From Sacculina carcini (lineage: Eukaryota; Arthropoda; Thecostraca; Sacculinidae), in contig OU696585.1 of assembly GCA_916048095.2 (NCBI GenBank), positions 3,200,645 to 3,264,644 of the forward strand: a stretch of 64,000 nucleotides of DNA, read 5' to 3'. Under the pieces are notes generated by a model. It searched no databases. It saw nothing but the letters and a program-made list of their open reading frames with translations, and had not been told where the DNA came from. Positions 1 to 12,800 of the stretch are shown here, one piece after another; positions within the stretch are counted from its first letter, which is position 1, and each line of letters opens with the position of its first letter. The position numbers and the translations under genes are program-made.

Positions 1-419
1 GAACTAGAGAGAATGAAAAAAGAGAATGGCAAAGATAAAAGAGAGAGTAAGAAAAAACAAAGGGATGATGAAGACAAAAGAATTAGGACTTTGTTGTAAG
101 ATTAAAAGGAGTTGAAGCGAGAAAAAACAAACAAGCAAGCAAGCAAACACACAAACGAACAAACAAACAAACATACAAACACACATACAAACACACAAAC
201 AAACAAACACAAACACATTTAATTTCATTAATTAAATCATTTATATAGCGCAATTCACTCACATTACGTCTCGAATGCGCCTAACACAAACACTTGCATA
301 CACTCACATGCACACGCATTAATAAGCACACATAAATATGGAACAAACACACACACACACACACACACAAGCACATAAACGCATACACACAGGACCAAGT
401 GCACCAACATACTACTCAC

Positions 420-3400
420 CACTGTCTCGCCCTGTGCGAAAATGGTGCGATTTGTGACGGCCATTTTGAGCGCGTTCGCAGAAGTGCCAAGTAGCTTGGC
501 AACTCTGCCCACATTGGACAGTTCGCGAATGTCGGACGCGTCGATATTGTCTACAGGACATACACACAAGGACACACACACAAACAAACACGCATGTACA
601 CAGGAAAAAGTAAGCCCTCTACGATAAGTGATATTAAATCGCATTTTCTCTAAGGCACACACAACAAAGTGGATATGTGTGTGTGTGTGTGTGTGTATGC
701 GTGTACGTGCTATTCTTTCTAATTTATATTGAGCTTGTTAGTACTTGCTTTTGGCATAGCAAGTGTTGTCTGTACATATTCAAGTGATATATGAATGTGT
801 TTACAATGTTATATTACCGCTACCATACCAATACAACGCGCGAAAACACCAAAATAATACATAAAAACTGTCTAAGTCCGAGTCGTGACAAACCGCCAGA
901 TACACACTCTCTCTCTCTCTCACAATACATACTCCCCCCCCCCCCCCCCCCACACACCAATACTATCACTTTTACGCACAAAATCTACAAAACCTATAGC
1001 AACTAGCTTGAATTTATTCATATTATCCAGTCATTTCAAAACTATTTCCTATTTATTTTGCCAACTAAAATATTCTTATTCAAACATCTGTTATGTTATT
1101 ATACAACGTTCGAGTGCCATTTTTCCGACAATATTCTACCATTTTTGTCTGACAAAAAAAAACTATGAAAGAATTGCATCGATTTGTTTTCAGCTTTGAT
1201 GAATTTTAACATGGGATTTGGATGATGTTTTCGACTGTAAATATTATGCACAAAACCCCCAATTATGTGGAATACAGATTTATATTCAAAATATATTTTC
1301 AATGTGAGAACTAGCTGACATCATGGGTGATTTTTCACAAACACCCACCGACTACGGTGGCTTCAAACTTGATGTTGCCCAGGTGTAGGATGCTGGCCAG
1401 TAGTTTGATAATCTCCCAGATATCTGAGTCGCTGAACATGAGCACCTTCATTGCCGACCGAATGTTGGCGTATTCGGCCACGTCGCTGCGGCCCTCACAC
1501 ACGATTGTGCCACCCTGTCGACAGCATGACAAGCACACACAACCACACACACACACACACACACATACACACACACACACACACAGACATACACAGACAT
1601 ACACAGAGAAACACACATATACAAACAGACAAACAAACACACATACACACATACACATAGAACAACAGTAAAAGACATCAACGACAACATTAACAGAGAC
1701 GAAAATATAGTAAAATCAGTGAGTACCGGCAGAAGTAGCAAAGTAAAAAACAACAGTAACAAAAACAGCACTAACAGAGACAACATTAACAGAAACATCA
1801 CTAGCAGAGACTGCATTAACAGAAACATCACTAGCAGAGACAACATTAACAGAAACATCACTAACAGAGACAACATTAACAAAAACATCACTAGCAGAAG
1901 CAACATTAACAGAAACATCACTAACAGAGACAACATTAACAGAAACATCACTAGCAGAGACAACATTAACAGAACCAACACTAACAGAGAAAACATTAAC
2001 AGAAACATCACTAACAGAGACAACATTAACAGAAACATCACTAACAGAGACAACATTAACAGAAACATCACTAGCAGAGACAACATTAACAGAAACATCA
2101 CTAGCAGAGACAGCATTAACAGAAACATCACTAGCAGAGACAACATTAACAGAAACATCACTAACAGAGACAACATTAACAGAAACATCACTAACAGAGA
2201 CAACATTAACAGAAACATCACTAACAGAGACAACATTAGCAGAAACATCACTAACAGAGACAACATTAACAGAAACAACAGTAGAAAGAGTAGGAGAGAC
2301 AGTGTTAGGAAGAGTAGGAGAGACAGTGGTAGGAAGAGTAGCATAGACAAGGGTAGGAAGAGTATGAGAGCCGACGCACCCCGGTGAGATAGCGGCATGT
2401 ATTGGCAGCTTGCAGGTCGAGCTGGGCGCGTTGTTCTCGCGTCATGCCGGCCATCATGCAGTAGAAGATGTGGTAGTTACGCTCGTCGGTGCTCTGAGAC
2501 ACGATACGCGACTTTTCCAGCAAGTATTGCTCGATGCGCGCGCCCTCTATAACGCCCTGTTCGTTGAAGAAGATGTCGATGTACTTGCCGAATCGCGACG
2601 AGTTATCGTTGCGAATCGTCTTGGCATTGCCGAACGCTGTAAAACAGATTAGCACACACACACAAACACACACACACACACATACACAAACACATACAAA
2701 TTAATATGAATACACAAGAAAACATAAGTCCTGTTCGGAAAAATAAATATTTTCTTAAATACAACCGCAATATTCTTGAACGGTGACAAATGAAATACAT
2801 GATGTGACTTCTAAATTAAAGAATCAGCCAGAAAAAACGTGTACTGCAATCCCAGTCGCTGTTTGGCAGATAATACATAACGATCAGCCAATCAGCGAGC
2901 AGACACGACAAGCTCACGGCGCTATTGGTCCAATCACCGAGCAGACACGATAAACTCACGGCGCTATTGGTCCCATCAACAGACAGTTAAGACAAAACCA
3001 TAATATCGTCAAATATGAGGCAAAAAATGTCGGAAAAGATTGTCCAAGAGAAAAACACCTTCAATCAAACGTGTACTGAGCTGTTGCACCCGTCAAAAAG
3101 CAAAACCTCAATATGATTGAAATATTTTAGCATATGATATAATAAAATACATCTATAAAAATTATATAATATATAATACTAATTTTATAACAATTATATA
3201 ACAATATATTTACATATATATTTATTTGTACATTACAACAACAACAACAACGTGTATTTGCTATAGCGCCGGTAAAACACAAGCGCGAAAAACGGAAAAC
3301 ATCAATTGAGATAAAACGACAATTGTAAAGAATATGGGAGAAATGAGCAAGTAAAAGAAAGAGAAGTCACAAAACAACCAAAATTGGTAAATAGCAAGCA

Positions 3401-6400
3401 CAAGCACAAAGGGCACAGTTCCAAAAAATCAAGTGGTATGTTCGAACAATAAAATCGACAGAGAATTATTACAGAGAACATTCACAATAGAATAAATAAA
3501 GCAGCAAGGAAGGAAAGGAAGCAGTAACTGTGCTCAAGACAGGGAAAAATAAGACAACGAGAATTGAAACAATCATAAAACGGAGAAATAGTTCAAACAA
3601 TATCACAGAGAGGCGAAAGGAGAGAGAGAGTGCGAGACCGGATCAAATGAAATGTCAAAAAGGTACAGGCGAAGCCGATGGCGGAATGACCGAAATGAAG
3701 AGGCGCGGGTGATATGAGAGGGAAGAGAATTATACAAGCGAGGAGCGTAAAAGAAGAACGATTTAGAGGACCAGGAAGATTCATTAGATGCACGAGGACA
3801 AGCGAGAGGAAGAGGGCGACGAGAGGAGTGTGAGTCAGTGGGAGACAAAAGATCAGCAAGATAAGAAGGTTGGTGAGGATCATGCAGAAGCTTGTAAATG
3901 AGACAGCAAAGGCGAAAATGAATTCGTGGGATGATAGGAAGCCAGTGGAGTTGAAAAAGTAGGTGAGACGTGTGGCGAGAAAAGGTAGGATGAAAGACAA
4001 ATCGACAAGATTGGTTAATCACACGCTGAAGGATTAAGAGATGAGAACGAGGAGCACTAAAGTAAAGCGAGTTGCAGTAGTCTAACCTGGGGAAAATGAG
4101 AGTATGAACAAGAGTGATGGCGGAATTTTTATCAAGATAGGGACGTATAGGGTAGAGAGAGCGCAGAATAAGACGACAAGTGCGGGCGACAGAAACGATA
4201 TTGTCAAAGCAGGAGAGCGAAGAGACAAAGATAGAGCCGAGATTGCGAACAGCAGTTGAGATGGGAAATGGGAGAAGAGGAGGTGAAATACGAGGTGGAT
4301 GGAGGACGATGAACTCAGACTTAGAAGTATTCAAGTACAACTGCCGAGAGGCGGCCCATGAGAAAATTTCAGAAAGTATATCAGAGAGAAAGGAGGGAGT
4401 AACAGGAGTGACAGGAATGAGGAATTGGATGTCATCGGCATAGATTTTGAAAGTAATGGAATGTTTTCGAAGAACAGGGCAAAGAGAAGACATATAAAGA
4501 TTAAATAATAGTGGGCCAAGGACGGAACCTTGGGGAACACCAGATCGAAGAGGGAAGTGAGCAGAGGTAGAGGAATTGAAGTCAACTGAGTAAGTACGAT
4601 CAGTGAGGTAAGATTTCAGAAGAGAAAGGGCGGAAGAAGATAGACCCAAACAGGAAAGATCACGAATAATAATAGGGTGACTAACAAGATCAAAAGCCGA
4701 GGACAGATCAAGTAATACCAAGAGGACAGATTGACGGTAGGAGAAGTGTGAAAGGGTGTCATTACACAAGGAAATAAGTACAGATTCAGTAGAGTGAGCA
4801 GAGCGGAAACCAGATTGACACGGGTCAAGGAATTTAGAGATGTAAGGAGAGAGTTGCAATGAAATAGCGGATTGAAGGAGTTTGGAGGGAAGACTGAGGA
4901 GAGATATAGGACGGTAATTGGTGAGAGCAGCGGGATCAAGAGTAGGTTTTTTATAATGGGTCGAACAGTAGCATGTTTGTCTGGCAAGAAAACACCATGC
5001 AGAAAAGAAGAGTTGATAAGGTGGAGAAGGTAAGGCACAAGAGAAGGAAGAGACACAGAAATAGCTCGAAAATTAATTGAGTCCGAGGGAGAGTGGGACA
5101 TCTTGATTGAAGACAAAAGGTGGAGAATGTCAGGAAGCGAGACAAAAGAAAATGAAGGAAAATTTTCGGAAGTGCGAGTATGACAGAGGGAGGATCGGAA
5201 AGGAGGGATATTCTTTAGAACAAAATCAATTTTTGCAGAGAAAAAAGACGCAAACTGAGAGGCTGTAAGATCACACGAGGTAGAAGGAGATCGGAGACCG
5301 CAGAGAGAATTGAGAGAGGACCAAAGAGATTTAGAAGAACGGGAAAGGGAAGCAAGTTTGGATTTGTAAAAATCTTGTTTGGCAATATGTAATGCAGAAA
5401 CATAAGACGACCGGGCAGAGCAAAGTAGTTCCCAATCCTGTGAAGACCGAGTTCTACTCCAGACAGTTTCGGCACGCCGCTGAGTATGTTTAAGAGAATG
5501 AAGATGAGAGGAGAACCAAGGGGGAGAGGAAGTGAGAGGTTTAGACCGAGTGACCAAAGGAAACATAAAATCATTTATACCTGAGAGAACATCTGAAATG
5601 GCTGGAAAAATATCGCGGAGAGGGAGCCAGTAGAAGCGGTCGAGAGGAAGTAAGGAAGATAAAAGTGAAGTAAATTTAGTAGGATCAAACTGTTTGTAAT
5701 TGCGATATGAGAATGGTGGAGGACAAGCAGCACGGGAGAAAGGAAGTGAAGAAATCAAGAGGCAATGGTCAGAAATATTTGGATCAGAAGGCAATGTGAA
5801 AACATCAGGAGGAGGACGGTCTGAGGAGATAGCGGGAGCGGGAGAGAGAAATAGGTCAAGAGAATGACCAGATATGTGAGTAGGAGAAGAATTTAAAATT
5901 GATAGACCGAGTGCCTGAAGAAGAGAAATGAAGTTTTGACAGTAAGGATTATTGGATGGGGAGTCAACCCAGAAATTGAAATCCCCTACGACGATGAAGT
6001 CGCTGGAGAAACGCGAGGAGACAGCATCGATGAGGTAAGAAAATTCATTAAGGAAAAGAGGAGATGAGCCAGGGTGATTATGACGGTAGACTATCAAAAA
6101 ACAAAATTTAGAGAAAGAAGTAACAGCAAGGGAGAGTGCAAGGAATTCAAATGAGGAGCAATCCGGAATCAGGTCATTTACAGGAGAAACAGAGAAAGAC
6201 TTGGAAAATATACAGCCAACTCCACCGCCAGAAGATTTAGAATGTGAGCGAGATTTGTGCAAGAAATTGTAAGAGGAGGGAATATTTGCAGCGAAAGAAG
6301 AAACATCAGAATCGAGAAGCCAGGTTTCAGTTAAACACAAAATAGAGAGATTGAATGAAGAGATTAAATTACAGATTGGAAGAGTTTTATTTCTGCAGGA

Positions 6401-9400
6401 ACGAATGTTAAGAAGCCCAATGGAAAGATGAGAAGGACGGGATGTTGGAGGGAAAGTAATAGGGGTAGCAACAGTAGAGTGAGAGGAGTGGTGAGAAAGG
6501 GGAAGTAGTCAAGCCTGAGGAGAAGCAACAGGAGAATCATCAGTCGCAGTGCGGAGGCGAAGAGAATTACGCACACCGATGAATGAAGGGCAAGAGGAGC
6601 TGAAAGACGAGTGGGAGTGAGGACGTCCTGCCTGAGCACAGTTGCGGCATTTAGCTGCCCCAGTACGATCACATTGAGAGGACCGATGAGGACCTGCACA
6701 ATGTCCACAAGATTCAGGGTGATTACAGTGGATGGCCTTGTGACCCAGACCAGCACAGCGGAAGCAGCGAGCTACCCAGAAGCGGTCGTACACCGCACAC
6801 GACTGCAAGCCCACGAACAACCGGTCTCCCATAGATCGGATCAGAGAGCGGCATTTCGGTGACAAAGAAAACACGGCATGAACGCCTGAGGTCTTGGGTT
6901 TCGTCAAGAAAAGCAGATGAAGTTCAGAGGACGAGACAGCCGACAGAAATGAATTTTTCCTCTTGAGGGAGGCGACTATATCTTCGGCTGAAATATCGAC
7001 AGGCACATGCGCAAGCGTAATCCTAGGTTGCCGAGGAGAGTCCGCCGGAACACTGACGTCAGTATCGGGCAGCGCCGAGCGAACGCAATCAGCGGCACGC
7101 ACAGCATCAGCAGACGAATTGCAGCGCAGAACAAGCCCACCGCTGGCAGTCGGGCGAGAACTTGCAACCGGTACATCCGCGAGTGCCGGAGCCACCGACT
7201 CAGCGACCACAGGAGAAGAACCACGCGACTTGACAACGACAGTATAGGAGCGCACAGGGACTCTCTCAGTACCAGACAACGGAAATGCAGAAATCGGCGG
7301 AGGAGAGACCGAGGCAGTCGCCAGCGAAGAAATTTTCGACTCTATGGAGGACAGCCGGGCACCGAAACCACCCACATTGCCGGCAATGTCAATGGCCAGC
7401 TTGGCGCGACCAATGCATGGAGAGCAAATCCAATTGATGGACTTCAGAGAGTCCAGCTTCACCCCCTGCAACGACGCGCACTTGGGCCCATGAGTCACAG
7501 AGCGAACATGTGACACATCTCGTGGAGTCACCACCGCCGGTCTTGCATATGACGCAGATGTCCGTGGTCATGGCGTAGGCGATGCGAAATTCGGGTTTGA
7601 AGTGAGTATGCGCGCACAAATGCCTAATAATTCATGGAGAGTTTCCTTATTGAAGATTGACCGAACCACGCACGCAAACACCAAACACAACACTGGGACA
7701 TAGCTCACACAATCACTATTTCACTATATCTATTTTTTCAATGCATTGCTGGCATTTAAAAACGAATATCAATAACAAAAACCCGTCAAAATACAGCCTA
7801 ATTCAAATAAACACCAATCGACCAAATGCCAAACAAGTTCCACCAAGTTGTGGTGGAACTTTACATAACAATATATTTACATAGTTGTTTTTAGTCCTTT
7901 TCTAGTTCTTATTAGTCTTTTTCTAGTTGTTTTTAGTCCTTTTCTAGTTGTTTGTAGTCCTTTTCTAGTTGTTTATTAGTTGTTTTCCAGTTGTTTTCTA
8001 ATTATCTTCTAGTTCTTTTTTCCTTTCAATCGTAGGTTATATATAATTATACTTGATTTTACCGCATAATTGATTAGTTTTAGGTTATTTATTAATTTGT
8101 TTTCCTGACTGTTTTGATGGCCTATGTTAATGATGAATACTGTACTTACGCTTATGTCTGTATATACCCATGTCTGTATAAATGCGTCATATCCATAAGA
8201 ACCACCATGTGTGGAGGCATGTGCAATTCAATAGCAATGCGATACAATACAGCAATCATTCCCAACCTGGGGATAATTTTGCAATTTTTCGGGGGTAAAG
8301 GAGCGGTAGTGACAGAAAAAGACTGATAATTTTGAAAATAAAAAAATTACTGCAGTATCTGGTATTATAGAATTAATAAAGTCATTAGAAGCTGAAAAAT
8401 ATACAAATACAATAAAGGAGACTATCTCTAGTGTTCTAGTTTAGCCATCTATATCAATATATCAATGTTGACACCTGGTTTGTGAAAGGGGTGAACACGC
8501 TTAATGTGGCGTGCTAGATTGGACAACAAGCTGAAAGACAGACAGACAGACAAACAAACAAACAGACACGTGTAATGCGTATGTTGTATATATGTTGTTG
8601 TTGTTTGTGTTGTTATGTTGTTAAGGGCTGCACAAGTACCCTGTTTTATTATTTTGTATGTGAATGGCAAATAAATGAGGGATGCATGGATGAATGGGAA
8701 AAGGCAGGATAAGTATTGCTAAACAGTCACCTTCGAGAATCGGATTGGCTTCGAGAATTTGCTGCTCGATCCACGAGTGTTTGCCCGAGATGGCGGCCAG
8801 GTATTGCAGTATCAATTTGGTACTCTCCGTCTTGCCGGCTCCGGACTCGCCGCTGTCCGGTGAAATATCCGAGAAAAAGCAACACACACACATACATACA
8901 TATAGACACACACAGAAACATACATGCATATAGACACACACCCACACACACACATACATACATGCATATATACACACACCCACACACACACAAACATACA
9001 TACACACACGCAAACACATACATATAGATACACATCCGCATACATACATGCATACACACACATATACAAACCAAGCGTCAACATACGAACAATACCCAAC
9101 ACTCACTTACGTCTGCATAAAGAGTATATCAATCGCCGTTATTACACAATTAGAGAGGGCCACCTCCACAGAATGTATGACACAACACATGACTGATAAC
9201 TGGTACCATTTACTGCTGGGTGGACAGGGGCTATTGGAATATATAATTCGCCCAGCGAAACTCTCCTCCTCGGACGGGATTCGAACCCCGGACATCCCGC
9301 TTGTGAGACGGGTGTGTTAAGCACTGCACCAAGCAGTCCAACAACCAACACCAGTAAAACAAGCACTAATATCGCACCTGATAACGATACATTGATCGCA

Positions 9401-9772
9401 GCGATGGCGCTTCATGTTGACATAGCAGCTGTCGCCGATGGCGAAAATATGCGGCGGCAGTTCGCCAATCTTTTTGTCGCGATACATTTTGATCTGGTCG
9501 GCCGTGTAGATGGGTAGAATCTGGTAGGGATTGACTGCCACCAGTATTGAGCCAGTGTATGTCTGCCAGACACACACATACATATAAATACATACGCATA
9601 CACATACACAGAGATAGATGAACGCAAACACACACGCACACACACGCAAATAGAAACACACTACCCACACACACACACACACACACACAAATGCACACCC
9701 ACACAGACGGACACACACACACACCCATACGGACAGATACACCCACACACAGACGGACGGATACACACACAG

Positions 9773-9807
<35 letters not shown>

Positions 9808-12800
9808 TACATATTAAGTAAATTGCATTAGAATAATACATGTTTATGTGTGCACGTGAAAGCACATACAATGCAAGTGCAAGTGCACATAGATGCAAGT
9901 GTCTGTGTGTCTGTGTATATGTGTGTGTATGTTAGTATGTTTGTGTCTACTTGTGTATATATATATATACCGTAAATGCTCTATTTATCCGACAGCCTCT
10001 AATAATCCGACAGGCTCTAATAATCCGGCACCCTCAGGTATGGGTTGAAAAATAATCCGGCAGGTTCTAATAATCCGGCACTTCCTGGAAAGGCTGATTG
10101 AAACTGCAACCATGATTCAGTTGTAGTTCAGCAACAGTTTATGTAGTAATCCTCTTATAAACCGGCACTCATTAATCAAAGCAGAAATCATCGTCTTCAT
10201 AATCATCGTCATTTTTTGTGTTGCAGTTTTTGCGCAATCCTACCGTGCGGAGTGACCAAAAATAATCCGACAGGCTCTAATAATCCGGCAGGCTCTTATA
10301 AACCGACAGGCTCTTATAATACGGCACCATACGCAGGGGGTCGAAAAATAATCCGGCATGTCGGATAAAAAGAGCATTTACGGTATGTGTATATGAATTA
10401 GTATAAGTGTGTATGTACGTATGTAATGTGTGTATGTCTGTGTCTATGTGTGTATGATGTATGTGTGTGTATGTGTAAATGTGTATGTGTACAGGTGTGC
10501 CGATTCGTACACAATTTAAATTTAATAATTAATTATAATAATAGATTAATTAAATAATTTAAATTTGTACATAGATGAGATTGTCGTTGTATCTGATGAG
10601 CAGGTTGCGCAGAATGCCCGCCTCGTGCAGATCTCCGAGCGAGATCATATCTTCAACACCGTGCACTGAGGTGGGGTGCATCGCCTTGATACGCCGCTCT
10701 GGTGTCAACCATTGCTCCTAACACACACACACACACACGCACACACACACATATATGCATACCCATACGCTATGCTACAGCAATTAAAAATTTAAAATGT
10801 CCAAACACAGAAAATAGAGAAAGCCAATACTTACATCTTATTTTTAGAAAATTATTACCTTGATAACAATTATTATTATTACTTTAATATCAAAATTAAT
10901 ATTAGAATTGTGTGCGACAGAACGAATAGGCAGATACCAGTGGTTCTCAACCTTTTCCGGCAGCGACCTAACATTTTGCACATATCAAGCATCGTGACCC
11001 CGGCCTACATACAAATATAAGAATTTGTCTATATATGTAATTATTATGCTTTTAATCCGACTTCCATTTAATCATCGCCTGATTATAATCCTTTGAACTA
11101 TGCATAATATATTTCAATTATTATTACACTATGTAATTATAATATATTTTATTTGTAAAATACTTGTTTGCTACGAAAGCTTAGCGATCCAATCAAATAT
11201 CGCTTGGCGACCCAACTTTCGGTCGCGACCCCGGGGTCAGGAACCACTGACATAGAGCAGCGTTTCTCAACCTTTTGTATCTTGTCATGACCCCTTCAAC
11301 ACAATGTCAATCATCGTGGCCCCCAGAAACAGTCCTTGGTCGCCCCCTAGAAGTTATTGTCCCCACTAGAAGTCATTGTGACCCCCCTTACGATTAAAAT
11401 GTACGCATTGACGATAATTAGATATAGGAATTAATTGATTCAACATAACAAAATTGGTGGTCCCTGAGAAAACATGGTGGCCCCCCGTTTTGGATTTTTA
11501 AATTTGGTCCCACGACCCCTCAAAGAAGCAAGGTCTCATGACTCCCAAGGCGGGCATCACGTATAGTCCATGTTGACAACCACTGTCTTATAAGCTTGTG
11601 CAAACAGAACGCCTTCGCTACCTTGTTGTCATCGTCCTGTACTTGAATGCGACGACCCTCGGCCGATACAACACGAGCCCCAATAGCAACGTCGAACTCG
11701 CGACGAGCCGTCGACTCAATCCATATGTGATCGCCCTACAGGTTCACATGTTCATACACACACACACACACGTGCAAAAGGTTCAATAACAAGCAGCTTA
11801 TAAAAAGAAGAGCTAAAAAGATAGTCAAAAATACAGTTTCCCGCTGATAGATACATCAACCAGTGGAATAGACTAACAGACAACATTATCAACCAGAAAA
11901 TAATTCATATATTCAAGAAATATTACGACAAATGGAAGGCAGGATACACACGAGTGTTTAACTCATTGCTGTGAAGAACAACTAGGTGAGATCACACATG
12001 TGTACCTCCACACATACACACAAATATATAACCAGAGCCGTTGCGAGGAATTATGCCCCCCCCCCCGAAGGCAATACTTGGGGCCCCCATTGTGAATATT
12101 GAATGCATTTATTAGACATAATCACATAATACGTGAAGCAAAGGGGCCCCTAAACATTCGGGCCCCCCCGGCCGGGGGGTACGGGGGGCGGTTGCTACGG
12201 CTCTGTATATAACGGTAAGTCCACTGTGGTAAGTGTATTTGTGTGTTTTTTGCGAGTGTGTGTGTGTGTGTATTTTCGTATTTGTTTAACCATTCTCTCT
12301 CAATGTGTATATAAGTGCTTGATTTGTGATAGATGTGTCGCTCTGTTAAAAAGAAACACATACCTAAAACACACACACACACACAAACACACAAGCATGC
12401 ACACACACACACACATACACACTGACACACACAGAAACATATCCACAGAACAAAAACCGGACCAGAAACATGTGAAGACAGAAACGCACATCAGTCAAAA
12501 CGAGAAGTCGTTCGACACAAATAGTGTGTGTGTGTGTGTGTCAGTGTATATTAAAACGCTGTGTGTAATTAATATTCCATGTCACGTGCTAAACAGAAGT
12601 TAAAAAACTGGATTGCAATTATCAGCGAAGATATCACCAAGTTAATTACATTCAATCAATTACTGGACCGAAAAACACCTCTACACATACACACACACAT
12701 ATATGGGCGTAGATTCTGGGGGGTATGGGGGGTGTATATACCCCCGACAAAATGGCTGGGGTATGAATATGCAATTATACCCCTCCCCCGATAATTATGC

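Larger units (their letters stand above)
3237..7640 (-). mobile_element. CR1-like non-LTR retrotransposon, nearly full length
   Basis: Inserted in the myosin VII intron between exons 8731 and 2636, in the same orientation as the host gene. It has two ORFs: ORF1 with a PHD-like finger and CCHC knuckles, and ORF2 with an apurinic-like endonuclease and a reverse transcriptase. The minus-strand 3' end terminates in (TTG)n, seen as (caa)n on the plus strand at 3237-3252; short 3' repeats instead of poly-A are typical of the CR1/L2 lineage. Both ORFs carry a frameshift, so the copy is probably dead. The 5' boundary near 7,640 is approximate. Confidence 0.85.

Noticed and set aside
1448-2398. ORFs of [10 protein letters not shown] (plus) and [10 protein letters not shown] (minus) repeats
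   Set aside because: Made by the 30-bp minisatellite in the myosin VII intron.
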